The notes under the pieces were generated by a model. That model had not been told where the DNA came from and made no database searches. It was given only the letters and a program-made list of their open reading frames with translations. A DNA stretch of 64,000 nucleotides. Source: Prosapia bicincta. Taxonomy: Eukaryota > Arthropoda > Insecta > Hemiptera > Cercopidae. Shown here one piece after another: positions 11,877 to 26,000 of the stretch (within the stretch, counting starts at the first letter, position 1; every line of letters begins with the position of its first letter). Both the position numbers and the translations under genes were made by a program. The DNA lies in the NCBI GenBank assembly GCA_036971475.1, contig JBAIZL010000006.1, positions 59,490,898 through 59,554,897 on the forward strand. The letters are read 5' to 3'.

Positions 11877-12052
11877 ATTTTAAAAATACTTAACTAAGTG
11901 AATACGTAATGGCTTACTTGCTGACTCGTTTCAAAACATTCGTTCCTTTTACGAAGCTAACTCTCTACTCTTTGAGTTAGCTTCGTAAAAGGAATGATGG
12001 TTGTGAAACGCGTAAGCAATTACGTATTCATTTAGTTAAGTATTTTAAAATT
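11877..12052. repeat. ~175-bp foldback (MITE-like) element
   Basis: Long inverted arms: TTTTAAAAATACTTAACTAA with GTGAATACGTAAT on the left, and ATTACGTATTCATTTAGTTA with AGTATTTTAAAA on the right. A second inner stem is TTCCTTTTACGAAGCTAACT against AGTTAGCTTCGTAAAAGGAA. It carries GAAACGCGTAAGC (12005) and a related minus-strand box near 11926, so it may derive from paired hammerhead-bearing repeats. No transposase. Confidence 0.75.
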
Positions 12053-12368
12053 AGTTTATAAGTAGGCTTACTAATAGGTTAAACAAGGATAAAACTTGAT
12101 TTTTTTAGCTACTTAATTTTTTAGTAAGCAATGGCATCAGCCCCCGCCCTAAAAACTTTCGTATGGGCGCCCGTGCAAAGTGATTTTATCTGGGGCTACT
12201 TATTTTGCCTTGTGTTAACGATTAGTTACACTACACCATGAACAGCGTTTTACATCCACTTTGCACAATTATTTCTTTCAAAATGTGTTAACAGTGGAAC
12301 AAAAATTCGGGAAATATTTTAGGAGTAGTAATCAGTTTATATTGTTAACATTCTAGAGGAGTTACACA

Positions 12369-13229
12369 TCACCAATGAGCTTTCATCTGTCTTACAATCT
12401 CCTTTATTAAATCTGTGTGTTGCTTATACATACATTTGCTTTTCTCCCGATCGGCATCCAACCACCTTAGCACGCTCTTGTTAGGTCCGGGATTTAGCGG
12501 GATTTGGTCTGCATAATCGTGCATCTTCCTGTGAAACTGCACCGCAACGGTCTCCACCCAAGCGTTGTCCGTATTAAACGGATCATCCGTATAGCCTCTA
12601 AATATTAAATAGCCTTCTGTATAGAATGTTTTCGTCAGGCTTACAGCTGTGCTCCATCTATAGTTCTTCTTTTCAAAAGTATCTGGATTTAAAATATCTT
12701 CAAGGAACGTTCGATTAATCGCGTCCGGAATCAGTTCCCCGGGAGTGATTAAGTTCCCGGGGATAGTCCACATCGTTTCCCCCTGTTTAAGAACAGCTAG
12801 GAACTGTAAGATAGGCAGCCATGTTTTTTTGTTCTTAACATGTCTAAGGTTTTTCATTCTTTTCCATTTTGTAATGATAAAATTAACCTTGTGGTTGGGC
12901 CCCCATCTACAAAGCAGCCCTCGGCCAGCCAACCCGGTACGGCCGATCGGGTTTATCGGGTAACCTTTAGAGATTCGATAGTAACCCATGTAACTTATTC
13001 TATTTACAGGTCCGTCCATGAAGTTCCAGTTGGGTTGGAAATTTTTACTCAAAATGTCATCCGGATCCGACCAATTTTTGCAATGTGAAGTATCTGCTGA
13101 TGTAAAAACTGCCGGATTGTAATACTCCCACTGCTGGCTCCAACGGATCTTACTTAGGGGCACCTTAGCCCTAATAACCCCTTCACAGTATTTTAGGTTA
13201 TTAGGGTCTACACAAGTTATGTGAGATAG
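12369..13229 (-). CDS. NUDT9-like protein B, exon 2 (degenerate Nudix domain)
   Basis: The exon encodes 286 residues plus stop after a TTTGTGTTTCAG acceptor, in phase 0. It is a clear paralog of gene A exon 2 with the same landmarks: LSHITCVDP, NWNFMDGPVNRISYMGYY, NPIGRTGLAGRG then RWGPNH, and FRGYTDDPFNTDNAWVETVAV. The Nudix box region reads PGELIPDAINRTFLEDIL, again without the catalytic glutamates. Both copies share the N-R-T-F replacement, so the loss predates their duplication. The likely first coding exon is 26701-26808, whose donor phase fits, giving about 322 aa. The frame is intact. Ligand binding without hydrolysis is possible but unproven. Confidence 0.8.
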   Translation of the reverse strand, partial: LSHITCVDPNNLKYCEGVIRAKVPLSKIRWSQQWEYYNPAVFTSADTSHCKNWSDPDDILSKNFQPNWNFMDGPVNRISYMGYYRISKGYPINPIGRTGLAGRGLLCRWGPNHKVNFIITKWKRMKNLRHVKNKKTWLPILQFLAVLKQGETMWTIPGNLITPGELIPDAINRTFLEDILNPDTFEKKNYRWSTAVSLTKTFYTEGYLIFRGYTDDPFNTDNAWVETVAVQFHRKMHDYADQIPLNPGPNKSVLRWLDADREKSKCMYKQHTDLIKEIVRQMKAHW

Positions 13230-13479
13230 CTGAAACACAAATAGTAATTGGTTCAAGAGTTGTAGCAGTCAAATATTTTTAATTATTACTAATTTTTAAT
13301 AACACACAAACGCTGTCTAACCACAATATAAACATTTCGGTTGCAAACGCAACAATCGCCAGAGTCAACAACATGATTTTTTTAAATCTTATTATATATC
13401 TAATAAATTTGATCAAATTAAAATTTTAATTGTTGTCTCCGAGGATGATTTTTCTTCCGTTTAATTTTAATGTAGAAGA

Positions 13480-16400
13480 ATTTACTCAAAGACATGCCAG
13501 TGAGTTGCCTACATGTACTTGTTGAATTGATTAGAAAGATATCTTGATCAGAAAATAATGTTAATCAGAAGTATTTACTCACAGATATACCAGTCAATTG
13601 TCTTCATGAATTTAATAAAACTATAAGAAAGATATCTTGAGAACAAATAATGTTAATCCAGAAGAATTTACTCACAGATATACCAATGAATTGTCTTCAT
13701 AAACTTATTAAAACTATAAGAAAGATATCTTGAAGAGCAAATAGTATTAATCCAGAAGTATTTACTCACAGATATAGGCCTATCAGTGAATTGTCTTCAT
13801 GAACTTAATAAAACTATAAGAAAGATATTTTGAAGAGAAAATAATGTTAATCCAGAAGTATTTACTCAGAGATATACCAGAGAATTGTCTTCATGAAATT
13901 AATAAAACTATAAGAAAGATATTTTGAAGGGCAAATAATGATAATCCAGAAGTATTTACTCACAGATATACCAGTGAATATTCTTCATGTACTTAATAAA
14001 ACTATAAGAAAGATATTTTGAAGGGAAAATAATGATAATCCAGAAGTATTTACTCACAGATATACCAGTGAATAGTCTTCATGAACTTGATAAAACTATA
14101 AGAAAGATATTTTGAAGACCAAATAATGTTAATCCAGAAGTATTTACTCACAGATATACCAGTGAATAGTCTTCATGAAATTAATAAAACTATAAGAAAG
14201 ATATTTTGAAGGGCAAATAATGTTAATCCAGAAGTATTTACTCACAGATATACTAGTCACTTGTCTTCATGTACTTAATAAAACTATAAGAAAGATATCT
14301 TGAGAACAAATAATGTTAATCCAGAAGAATGTACTCACAGATATACCAATGAATTGTCTTCATAAACTTATTAAAACTATAAGAAAGATATCTTGAAGAG
14401 CAAATAGTATTAATCCAGAAGTATTTACTCACAGATATACCAGTGAATTGTCTTCATGAACTTAATAAAACTATAAGAAAGATATTTTGAAGAGAAAATA
14501 ATGTTAATCCAGAAGTATTTACTCAGAGATATACCAGTGAATTGTCTTCATGAAATTAATAAAACTATAAGAAAGATATTTTGAAGGGCAAATAATGATA
14601 ATCCAGAAGTATTTACTCACAGATATACCAGTCACTTGTCTTCATGTACTTAATAAAACTATAAGAAAGATATTTTGAAGGGCAAATAATGATAATCCAG
14701 AAGTATTTACTCACAGATATACCAGTGAATAGTCTTCATGAACTTGATAAAACTATAAGAAAGATATTTTGAAGACCAAATAATGTTAATAAAGAAGTAT
14801 TTACTCACAGATATACCAGTGAATAGTCTTCTTGAAATTAATAAAACTATGAGAAAGATATTTTGAAGGGCAAATAATGTTAATCCACAAGTATTTACTC
14901 ACAGATATACTAGTCACTTGTCTTCATGTACTTAATAAAACTATAAGAAAGATATTTTGAACGGCAAATAATGTTATTCCAGAAGTATTTACTCACAGAT
15001 ATACCAGTGAATTGTCTTCATGAAATTAATAAAACTATAAGAAAGATATTTTGAAGAGCAAATAATGTTAATCCAGATGATTTACTCACAGACATACCAA
15101 CGAATTGTCTTTATGAACTTAATATAACTATAAGAAAGATGTTTTGAAGAGCAAATAATGTTAATCCAGAAGTATTTACTCACAGATATACCAGTGAATT
15201 GTCTTCATGAACTTAATAAAACTATAAGAAAAATATTTTGAAGGGAAAATAATGATAATCCAGAAGTATTTACTCACAGATATACCAGTCACTTGTCTTC
15301 ATGTACTTAATAAAACTATAAGAAAGATATTTTGAACGGCAAATAATGATAATCCAGAAGTATTTACTCACAGATATACCAGTGAATAGTCTTCATGAAC
15401 TTGATAAAACTATAAGAAAGATATTTTGAAGACCAAATAATGTTAATCCAGAAGTATTTACTCACAGATATACCAGTGAATAGTCTTCATGAAATTAATA
15501 AAACTATAAGAAAGATATTTTGAAGGGCAAATAATGTTAATCCAGAAGTATTTACTCACAGATATACTAGTCACTTGTCTTCATGTACTTAATAAAACTA
15601 TAAGAAAGATATTTTGAACGGCAAATAATGTTATTCCAGAAGTATTTACTCACAGATATACCAGTGAATTGTCTTCATGAAATTAATAAAAATATAAGAA
15701 AGATATTTTGAAGAGCAAATAATGTTAATCCAGAAGATTTACTCACAGATATACCAACGAATTGTCTTTATGAACTTAATATAACTATAAGAAAGATGTT
15801 TTGAAGAGCAAATATTGTTAATCCAGAAGTATTTACTCACAGATATACCAGTGAATTGTCTTCATGAACTTAATAAAACTATAAGAAAGATATTTTGAAG
15901 GGCAAATAATGTTAACCCAGAAGATTTTACTCACAGATATACCAGTGAATTGTCTTCATGAAATTAATAAAACTATAAGAAAGATATTTTGAAGAGCAAA
16001 TAATGTTAATCCAGAAGTTTTTACTCACAGATATACCAGTGAATTGTCTTCATGAAATTAATAAAACTATAAGAAAGATATTTTGAAGAGCAAATAATGT
16101 TAATCCAGAAGTATTTACTCACAGATATACCAGTGAATTGTCTTCATGAAATTAATAAAACTATAAGAAAGATATTTTGAAGGGCAAATATTGTTAATCC
16201 AGGAGATTTTACTCACAGATATACCAGTGAATTGTCTTCATGAAATTAATAAAACTATAAGAAAGATATTTTGAAGGGCAAATAATGTTAATCCAGATGT
16301 ATTTACTCAAAGATATACCAGTGAATTGTCTTCATGAAATTAATAAAACTAAAAGAAAGATATTTTGAAGGGCAAATTATGTTAATCCAGAAGTATTTAC

Positions 16401-18326
16401 TCACAGATATACCAGTGAATTGTCTTCATGAAATTAATAAAACTATAAGAAAGATATTTTTAAGAGCAAATAATGTTAATCCAGAAGTATTTACACACAG
16501 ATTTACCAGTCACTTGTCTTCATGAAATTAATAAAGTTATAAGAAAGATATTTTGAAGGGCAAATAACGTTAATCCAGAAGTATCTACTAACGGTATACC
16601 AGTGAATTGTCTTCATGTACTTAATAAAACTATAAGAAAAATATTTTGAAGAGCAAATAATGTTAATCCAGAAGTATTTACTCACAGATATACCAGTGAA
16701 TATTCTTCATGTACTTAATAAAACTATAAGAAAGATATATTGAAGGGCAAATAATGTTAATCCAGAAGTATTTACTCACAGATATACCAGTGAATTGTCT
16801 TCATGTACTTAATAAAACTATAAGAAAGATATTTTGAAGAGCATATAATGATAATCCAGAAGTATTTACTCACAGATATACCAGTGAATAGTCTTCATGA
16901 AATTAATTAAACTATAAGAAAGATATTTTGCAGGGCAAATAATGTTAATCCAGAAGATTTACTCACAGATATACCAGTGAATTGTCTTCATGTACTTAAT
17001 AAAACTATAAGAACGATATTTTGAAGGGCAAATAAAGTTAATCCAGAAGTATTTACTCACAGATATAGCAGTGAATTGTCTTCATGTACTTAATAAAACT
17101 ATAAGAAAGATATTTTGAAGAGCAAATAATGTTAATCCAGAAGTATTTACTCACAGATATACCAGTGATTAGTCTTCATGTTCTTAATAAAACTATAAGA
17201 AAGATATTTTGAAGGGCAAATAATGTTAATCCAGAAGTATTTACTCACAGATATACCAGTGAATTGTCTTCATGAAATTAATAAAACTATAAGAAAGATA
17301 TTTTGAAGAGCAAATAATGTTAATCCGGAAGTATTTACTCACAGATATACCAATGAATTGTCTTCATAAACTTAATAAAACTATAAGAAAAATATCTTGA
17401 AGAGCAAATAATGTTAATCCAGAAGTATTTACTCACAGATATACCAATGAATTGTCTTCATAAGTTTAATAAAACTATAAAAATGTTATCTTCAGAACAG
17501 ACATTAAGAATGAAGAAGAACTTGCTCACAGGCATACCAGATAGTTGACGTCATGTAGTCCTACTAGTAACAATTATTAGAAAGATAACTTAAAAAGTGT
17601 GTAATATTAATAAAGAAGAATTTACTCACAGATATACCATTGACTTGTCATCTACTAGTTAAAACTATTAGAAAGATATCTTAAAGAGTTTCTACTATTA
17701 ATAAAGAAGAATTTACTCACAGATATACCAGTGACTTGTCATCTACTAGTTAAAACTATTAGAAAGATATCTTAAAGAGTTTCTACTATTAATAAAGAAA
17801 TATTTACTCACAGATATACCAGTGACTTGTCATCTACTAGTTAAAACTATTAGAAAGATATCTTGAAGAGTGTCTACTATTAATAAAGAAATATTTACTC
17901 ACTCATATACCAGTGACTTGTCATCTACTAGTTAAAGCTATTAGTAAGATATCTTAAAGAGTGTCAACTATTAATAAAGAAATATTAACTCACAGATATA
18001 CCAATGACTTGTCATGTACTAGTTAAAACTATTATAAAGATGTCTTAAATAGTGTGTAATATTAATAAAGTTAAAGCTATTAGAAAGATATCTTAAAGAG
18101 TGTGTATAATTAATAAAGAGGTATCAACTCACAGATATACCAGCGACTTGTCATCTACTACTTAAAACTATTAGAAAGATATCTTAAAGAGTGTCTACTA
18201 ATAAAAAAGAAGTATTAACTCACAGATATACCAGTGACTTGTCATCTACTAGTTAAAACTATTAGAAAGATATCTTAAAGAGTGTCTACTATTATTAAAG
18301 AAGTATTAACTCACAGATATACCAGT
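13480..18326. repeat. 94-bp satellite carrying splice-like sites, left block
   Basis: About 43 units of 94 bp run from about 13480 to 17500; ATCCAGAAG starts at 17041, 17135 and 17229 confirm the period. More diverged relatives continue to 18326. On the minus strand each unit has an acceptor-like TTTCTTATAG and, 38 nt later, a donor-like GTGAGTAAAT. The segment between reads open in one frame (F-x-K-F-M-K-T-I-H-W-Y-type peptide). The block lies inside the proposed intron of NUDT9-like gene B and is interrupted at 18326 by an LTR element. Confidence 0.9.
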
Positions 18327-19340
18327 TGTAAAAGTTGATTTTAGGAACAAACAAAACAAGCAGAGTTGCGCATATGTAACGGTTTGGGGTTACTTGTGAA
18401 ATAATAATTGGAAGTTTCAAAATACAATGTTATACACTTTATTAATCAGTGACAAATTACAAAAGAACAAATGACACCAATGTTTCGAGTAATTTACTTT
18501 TAATTACTGCTAATTATTCCATACATTTTAATTACTTATTATCTTTTAAAATTTTTATATTTATCGAGAAGATAGTAACTTAAGATTTCCAATTAAATTT
18601 TTAGAAATGAATATTCGAGGGACAATTTCTACCGTTCATGTGTTAACCGTTTATCAATTAAAAATTCTTCAACTTAGTTAACATTAAAATACATTTTCTT
18701 TATTATTATCTAAAACGTACCTGCTTGTGCACATTACTTATTTTTAAAACACTTTAACACATATTAAACATTGCCCATGGCTTTTGGAATCACTAAACAC
18801 TTAACACATCGCTCTTGCAAATCAGCGCACTTAAACAAAAATGATATCAACTTTAACTCATTTGAAATACATAAATAATCGCTTCTGACTTCTTCTTTAG
18901 CTCGTTAATAAAATTTGGTACCGGCCTTGACATCTTAAAATTTGGAATACTGGAAGCTTATAAATTTCTAGGTTATGTCCGAAAGTGCCATTACGTCCGT
19001 CTCGTTCAAAGACTTTTGGAGAACTGTTGCTTTTGAAGGGGCACGCCAACCGAAATCCCACCCTTGGTTATTATTTCGAATATTTCGATTGGTGCATTGG
19101 ATCTGGCGATATCAGACCATGCTTGCGTCACATGAGGTGATGTCAGTTAATTACCCTGAGTTACTACTCGTACGATATTTTAAATTTTTACCCGCTAGGG
19201 GCGCTACTATCTATGCTAGCTTCACAATGAGCACGAATAAAACAAAAATTTTCTTTTATATTGGGAAGATATAATTATTAAATAAAAATCAAATATATAA
19301 ATGAATTTATATGTAACACCTTATTTTTAAGAGTGTTACA
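18327..19340. repeat. Left LTR
   Basis: 1014 bp, TGTAAAAG...GAGTGTTACA; matches the right LTR in length. Its last 29 bp form TGTAACAC...GTGTTACA, an inverted repeat at the 3' edge. Confidence 0.85.
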
Positions 19341-22007
19341 TTTTCCCTTGTCGACCTGAAAAGAAAATTTTTGTTCGACATTACATCTTATTTCTATTTC
19401 AACATTGTATATATGAGTGTGTGCAGTGTGTGTGCAGTCCCCTTTTACAATTGAACAAAATTTTATACCTACTATAGAAAAAGTATAAACAATTTTCAGC
19501 AACGGATGTTTTTGTTTACTAACTGTCTCCACTATGGAATGCTTTCCATTCCCCCTTGCGGAAGCACATCCGCTTTCTCACACATAGGCTCTTTTAAAAA
19601 ACTACCGGTTTCACAGCGTTCTATTGCAAAGACATTCTATACATTTCACATTTAAAAACTTTTAAAAATATTACACACTTCAATTACTTTTTTAAAATTT
19701 GACTTCTTGTAAACATTCTGTTGTGTCATAAACTTTTATGAATACAAATTTATATCTTCTCAATTTTTAAATTCTTAACTCTCTCAATTTCTTATTAATT
19801 TTTAATCAAATTACTTCATTATTAAAAAAATCCTTCAAATCATCTATTATTAAATTTTCTTCGAAATTGTCTCTTTTTGTGTCAACAAACCTAACCTACT
19901 AGCTGTATTTATCACAGTCCACTTCCTGGGATCTGCAAAAGTGCTTACTCCCTGTAAGCCACAAATTACCACATTTAACTGACGCTATGTGTCTTTTCTC
20001 AAAAATTCTCTCTCAATTTACACACTAAGACTGTACCATTGCTTTATAACTTCTCTATGTTATTTTTACAACATTCGTACAGCTTATACAAAAACCCTGG
20101 ATTTCAAAACCCATATTTTGAATCCAAATACCTTATTCTTAAATCAAATCCCATACTTTGATTTAAAAACACATACAGCTAGTTGTTGACTCAAAAAAAA
20201 CTTTATTTACTTCATTCTTTTTCTTATAATTATCTTCAAACATTACTATAACAATTTGATATTAAATTTTGATTAAGCTCTTGCATTAATAAAATAAGAA
20301 ATGAAACTAAACAGAAACTAGGACTGTACATTCATATACAAATTTTTTTTTTGTCAAGTGTTTTAGTCTTTTCGTGTAGTATTGTGTATTTTGAGATTTT
20401 TGTCGTCTTTCTCGTGTATAAGTGTAATTGCATGTTATTGGGCCCTTTCGACACGCAATTATGTAAATGTGTCGTCATGATTTTGTAAAATTGCATATCA
20501 AGGCACCTCCCATTCTCTTCATTAATCAATTCTCCTTTTAAAAATTAAACAATAGCTTGAATTTCTTCTAACGTTCACTTTTAATACTCTTTTATTCGTT
20601 TAATAAATAATCTACCCCTTTCAGAATGTCCCTGTTTGGATTTTTAATCGATTTATATGAGCTCTTCTTATTATTAAAGTTATTACTTTATTGGAACAGT
20701 ACAGACACATGATTAAAAAAATTTACAATATTTTATATGAACCTTCATATTTTATAGCCATTTTACTGTGAAAACTACATTTGCATTTAATTTATTAACC
20801 ATACAACGTTTTATACTATTTAATGCTACTTTACATTTAGTTTAAGAATTAAAATGACAAGAGTTCTTTCAAATATCTTTTACTTAAATTATCTTTGAAT
20901 TTGTCTTATATTATGTGAACAATCCTAACCTCTCATCTAGCTGTATAAACCTGCTCACTTCTTGTAAGCCACCTAATTACCATATTTGCCCCTGAGCACA
21001 TTGTTTCACGACAACATTGTCTATACACTTTTTACTCTCTTTTGGCAACATTTTAAGCCTGTACCATTGTCTTATAACATCTTTGTTATCTTATACATCT
21101 TCAGTACATCTTAACCCTTTTTAAATTTCAAATCCCATACTTTGAAAATCCACTAACTTTATTCTTAAATTAAATCCCATACTTTAATTCAAGACTTACA
21201 TACAGCTAATTGTTCACAACAAAAAAAAAGACTTTATTCAAATTATTATTATTAAATCTTCTTTCAAAATTTTCATCTTTTATTTTTTTAAAATCATTTA
21301 GGTCGTCTGACATTTTACAATCTAAACTATTTGCTATTAAAAACTTCACTTGCCATAAAAAAATTTTTTTTTAACTTTAGTTTTGACAGTGCAATTAGCC
21401 TTTATTTTTATCTTTGTATTATTAGCTGCTTAAACTTTATCCTGTTTGTTTACAATTCTCTTATATAATTTTTGATTTAACAATTTTCAAAAAAAAGTAA
21501 TTCTTCTTTTATTATATTTATTGAACCTTCAGTGTCCCATAAAACATTACAATTTATTTGACTACTTAATTCAACGTTTATTGTAGGTAACAAAACAATT
21601 TTTGTTTCCTTCTTTAACTTATCATAATTTTTTACACATTTTCTTTGAATTTCTCTGAGAAACTTTTTCTATCCAATACATTAAATTAACAGGATCGGCT
21701 TTACAATTTTTATCTTTGGCTATGTTTCTTATTACATATACTGTACTGTCCGTTCTAACATTTACATTTCTAATTTTTTAGTTCGAAAATTAACTCGTCT
21801 TTTACCAACTTATTTATTTTTAAATCACTAGACATTTTATTTATTTGAAAATAACTATACTACACACTGACGAGTATTTTTAAGGAGGGCTGCACAACGT
21901 AAATAATTAACACGTGAATGGCATTAATCTTTAGAATTCGTTAGCAGTAATTATCATTCAACTTTTTTAATTAATACATTTTTCGAAAATTAGCAGAGTA
22001 GCGCATA

Positions 22008-23021
22008 TGTAACAGTTGATTTTAGAAACAAACAAAACAAGCAGAGTTGCGCATATGTAACGGTTTGGGGTTACTTGTGAAATAATAATTGGAAGTTTCA
22101 AAATACAATGTTATACACTTTATTAATCAGTGACAAATTACAAAAGAACAAATGACACCAATGTTTCGAGTAATTTACTTTTAATTACTGCTAATTATTC
22201 CATACATTTTAATTACTTATTATCTTTTAAAATTTTTATATTTATCGAGAAGATAGTAACTTAAGATTTTCAATTAAATTTTTAGAAATGAATATTTGAG
22301 GGACAATTTCTACCGTTCATGTGTTAACCGTTTATCAATTAAAAATTCTTCAACTTATTTAACATTAAAATACATTTTCTTTATTATTATCCAAAACGTA
22401 AGTGCTTGTGCACATTACTAATTTTTAAAACACTTTAACACATATTAAACATTGCCCATGGCTTTTGGAATCACTAAACACTTAACACATCGCTCTTACA
22501 AATCAGCGCACTTAAACAAAAATGATATCAACTTTTACTCATTTGAAATACATAAATAATCGCTTCTGACTTCTTCTTTAGCTCGTTAATAAAATTTGGT
22601 ACCGGCCTTGACATCTTAAAATTTGTAATACTGGAAGCTTATAAATTTCTAGGTTATGTCCGAAAGTGCCATTACGCCCGTCTCGTTCAAAGAATTTTGG
22701 AGAACTGGTGCTTCTGAAGGGGCACGCCAACCGAAATCCCACCCTTGGTTATTATTTCGAATATTTCGATTGGTGCATTGGATCTGGCGATATCAGACCA
22801 TGCTTGCGTCACATGAGGTGATGTCAGTTAATTACCCTGAGTTACTACTCGTACGATATTTTAAATTTTTACCCGCTAGGGGCGCTACTATCTATGCTAG
22901 CTTCACAATGAGCACGAATAAAACAAAAATTTTCTTTTATATTGGGAAGATATAATTATTAAATAAAAATCAAATATATAAATGAATTTATATGTAACAC
23001 CTTATTTTTAAGAGTGTTACA
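22008..23021. repeat. Right LTR
   Basis: 1014 bp, TGTAACAG...GAGTGTTACA, followed immediately by the CAGT target duplication and the resumed satellite. Confidence 0.85.
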
Positions 23022-23025
23022 CAGT

Positions 23026-26000
23026 GACTTGTCATGTACTAGTTAAAACTATTATAAAGATGTCTTAAAGAGTGTGTAATATTAATAAAGTTAAAGCTAT
23101 TAGAAAGATTTCTTAAAGAGTGTGTAATATTAATGAAGAAGTATTTACTCACATATTTACCAGCGACTTGTCATCTACTAGTGAAAGCTATTAGAAAGAT
23201 ATCGTAAAAAGTGTGTAATATTAATGGAGAAAAATTTAGTCACAGGCATACCAGTGAATGGTCGGCATGTGATATTTACAAAGTGTTAGAAAGATATCTT
23301 CATGAGCGTATAATATTTATGATGAAGAATTTACTCACAGGCATAGCAGTAAGTTGTCTTTTTGTTGTTTTTATACTACTTAAAATTATTAGATCGACAT
23401 CTTGAATAACGTATGAAATTATAGAAAAAAAAGTTACTCACAGGTATGCGAGTTCGTTTGTAGTCGTGTACTAATTAAACTTATTAGACTGATATCTTAT
23501 AGACCGCATAATATTAATCAAGAATAATTCTCTCACAGACGTAGCAGTGAGTTGTCGTTTTACTATCGACATATTCTAAATTAATTAATAGAAAGATATT
23601 CTATAGATTGTATTCAATTTAATTAGATTAAATTACTTACAGGCGTACTAATGAGTTGTCTTTTGAATATCGTCATATTACAATTAAAATTGTTAGAAAT
23701 ATTTTATAAAGAGAGTATAATATAAATGAAGAAATATTTACTCACAGGGAAACCAGTGAGTTATCTTCATGTATTAGTCAAAATTATTAGAAAAATATTC
23801 TAGAGAGAGTGTAATAATAATGGATGGGAATTTAATTACAAGTATAACAATGAGTTGGTAGTCATGTACTATTAAAAAGATACCTCACATAATGAATATT
23901 GTTAATTGAAAAGAATTTACTCACAAGTATACCAGTAAGTTGCCTTTACGTACTTCTTAACATTATTAGAAAGATATGCTAAAGAGCGAATAGTATTAAT
24001 GAAGAATATACTCACAGGCATACCAGTAAATAGCCTACACGAATTTTTTAAATTATTAGAATGATATGCTAAATAACGCATAATAATAATGAAGAAGAAT
24101 TTACTCACTTATGTGGCAGTAAGTTGCCTTTACGTACTTCTTAACATTATTAGAAAGATATGTTAAAGAGCGAATAGTATTAATGAAGAATATACTCACA
24201 GGCATACCAGTAAATAGCCTACACGAATTTTTTAAATTATTAGAATGATATGCTAAATAACGTATAATAATAATGAAGAAGAATTTACTCACATATGTAG
24301 CAGTGAGTTGCCTTTACGTACTTCTTAAAATTATTAGAAAGATATGCTAAAGAACGTATAGTAATAACAATGAAGAATAGTCTAGTCACAGAAATACCAG
24401 TGAGTTGCCTTGAAGCACTTTTTTAAAATTATGAGAAATGAACCCTAAAGAGCGAATAATATTACTGATAAAGAATTTATTCAGAGATGTAACAGTGAGT
24501 TGCCTTCATTTACTTCTTAAAATTATTATAAAGATATGCTATTGAACGTATAGTAATAATAAAGAAGAAGAATTTACTCACAGATATAACAGTGAGTTGC
24601 CTTACTGTATTTCTTAAAATTATTATAAAGATATGCTGAAGAGCGTATAATAACAATAATAAAGAAGAAAAATTTACTCACAGATATAGCATTGACTTGC
24701 CTCCTTCATGTATTTATTAAAATTATTATAAAGATATGCTAAAGAGCGTATAATAATAATAAAGAAGAAGAATTTACTCATGGATATAACAATGAGTTGC
24801 CTTCCTGTATTTCTTAAAATTATTATAAAGACATGCTAAAAAGCGTATAGTAATAATAAAGAAGAAAATTTACTCACAGATATAGCAGTGAATTGAGTTC
24901 ATGTATTTCTTAAAATTATTATAAAGATATGTTAAAGAGCGTATAGTAACATAATAATAATGAAGAAGAAATTAGTCACAGGCATACCAGTGAGTGGCTT
25001 TCATGTACGTCTTTGAAATTATGAGCAATATATATCTTAAAGAGCGAATAATATTACTGATAAAGAATTTATTCACAGATGAAGCAGTGAGATGTCTTCA
25101 TGTACTTCTTAAAGTTATTATAAGATATGCTAAAGAGGGTATAGTAATAATAATGAAGAAAAATGTAGTCACAGGCATACCAGTGAGTTGGTTCATGTAC
25201 TTTTTTAAATTATGAGATATATATCTTAAAGGGCGAATAATATTACTGATAAAGAATTTATTCACAGATGAAGCAGTGAGATGTCTTCATGTACTTCTTA
25301 AAATTATTATAAGATATGCTAAAGAGGGTATAGTAATATTAATGAAGAAAAATGTAGTCACAGGCATACCAGTGAGTTGGTTCATGTACTTTTTTAAATT
25401 ATGAGATATATATCTTAAAGGGCGAATAATATTACTGATAAAGAATTTATTCACAGATGAAGCAGTGAGTTGTCTTCATGTACTTCTTAAAATTACTATA
25501 CAGATATGCTAAAGAGGGTATAGTAATAATAATGAAGAAAAATGTAGTCACAGGCATACCAGTGAGTTGGTTCATGTACTTTTTTAAATTATGAGATATA
25601 TATCTTAAAGGGCGAATAATATTACTGATAAAGAATTTATTCACAGATGAAGCAGTGAGATGTCTTCATGTACTTCTTAAAATTATTATAAGATATGCTA
25701 AAGAGGGTATAGTAATAATAATGAAGAAAAATGTAGTCACAGGCATACCAGTGAGTTGGTTCATGTACTTTTTTAAATTATGAGATATATATCTTAAAGG
25801 GCGAATAATATTACTGATAAAGAATTTATTCACAGATGAAGCAGTGAGTTGTCTTCATGTACTTCTTAAAATTACTATACAGATATGCTAAAGAGGGTAT
25901 AGTAATAATAATGAAGAAAAATTCAGTCACAGGCATACCAGTGAGTTGGTTCATGTACTTCTTTGAAATTATGAGCAATATATATCTTAAAGAGCGAATA

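Larger units (their letters stand above)
18327..23021. mobile_element. Non-autonomous LTR retrotransposon (4.7 kb)
   Basis: Two direct repeats of 1014 bp (18327-19340 and 22008-23021), TGTAA...GTTACA, flank a 2.67-kb interior. The satellite CAGT at 18323-18326 is repeated at 23022-23025 as a 4-bp target duplication, so both ends are certain. Roughly 20 LTR differences by eye suggest a fairly recent insertion. The interior is AT-rich, has no gag, protease, RT or integrase, and contains an imperfect internal duplication (19860-20230 versus 20900-21250). Each LTR holds the same 99-codon open frame (18975 and 22656), too weak to call a gene. A primer-binding site was not recognised. The 4-bp duplication would suit a Ty3/gypsy-mobilised element. 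Confidence 0.85.

Noticed and set aside
13480..18326. CRISPR-like array
   Set aside because: Eukaryotic context, repeats nearly identical along the full unit, no repeat/unique-spacer pattern and no cas genes.
18975..19274. 99-aa protein in the LTRs
   Set aside because: Conserved only because the LTRs are recent copies; no recognisable domain. Recorded under the LTR element instead.
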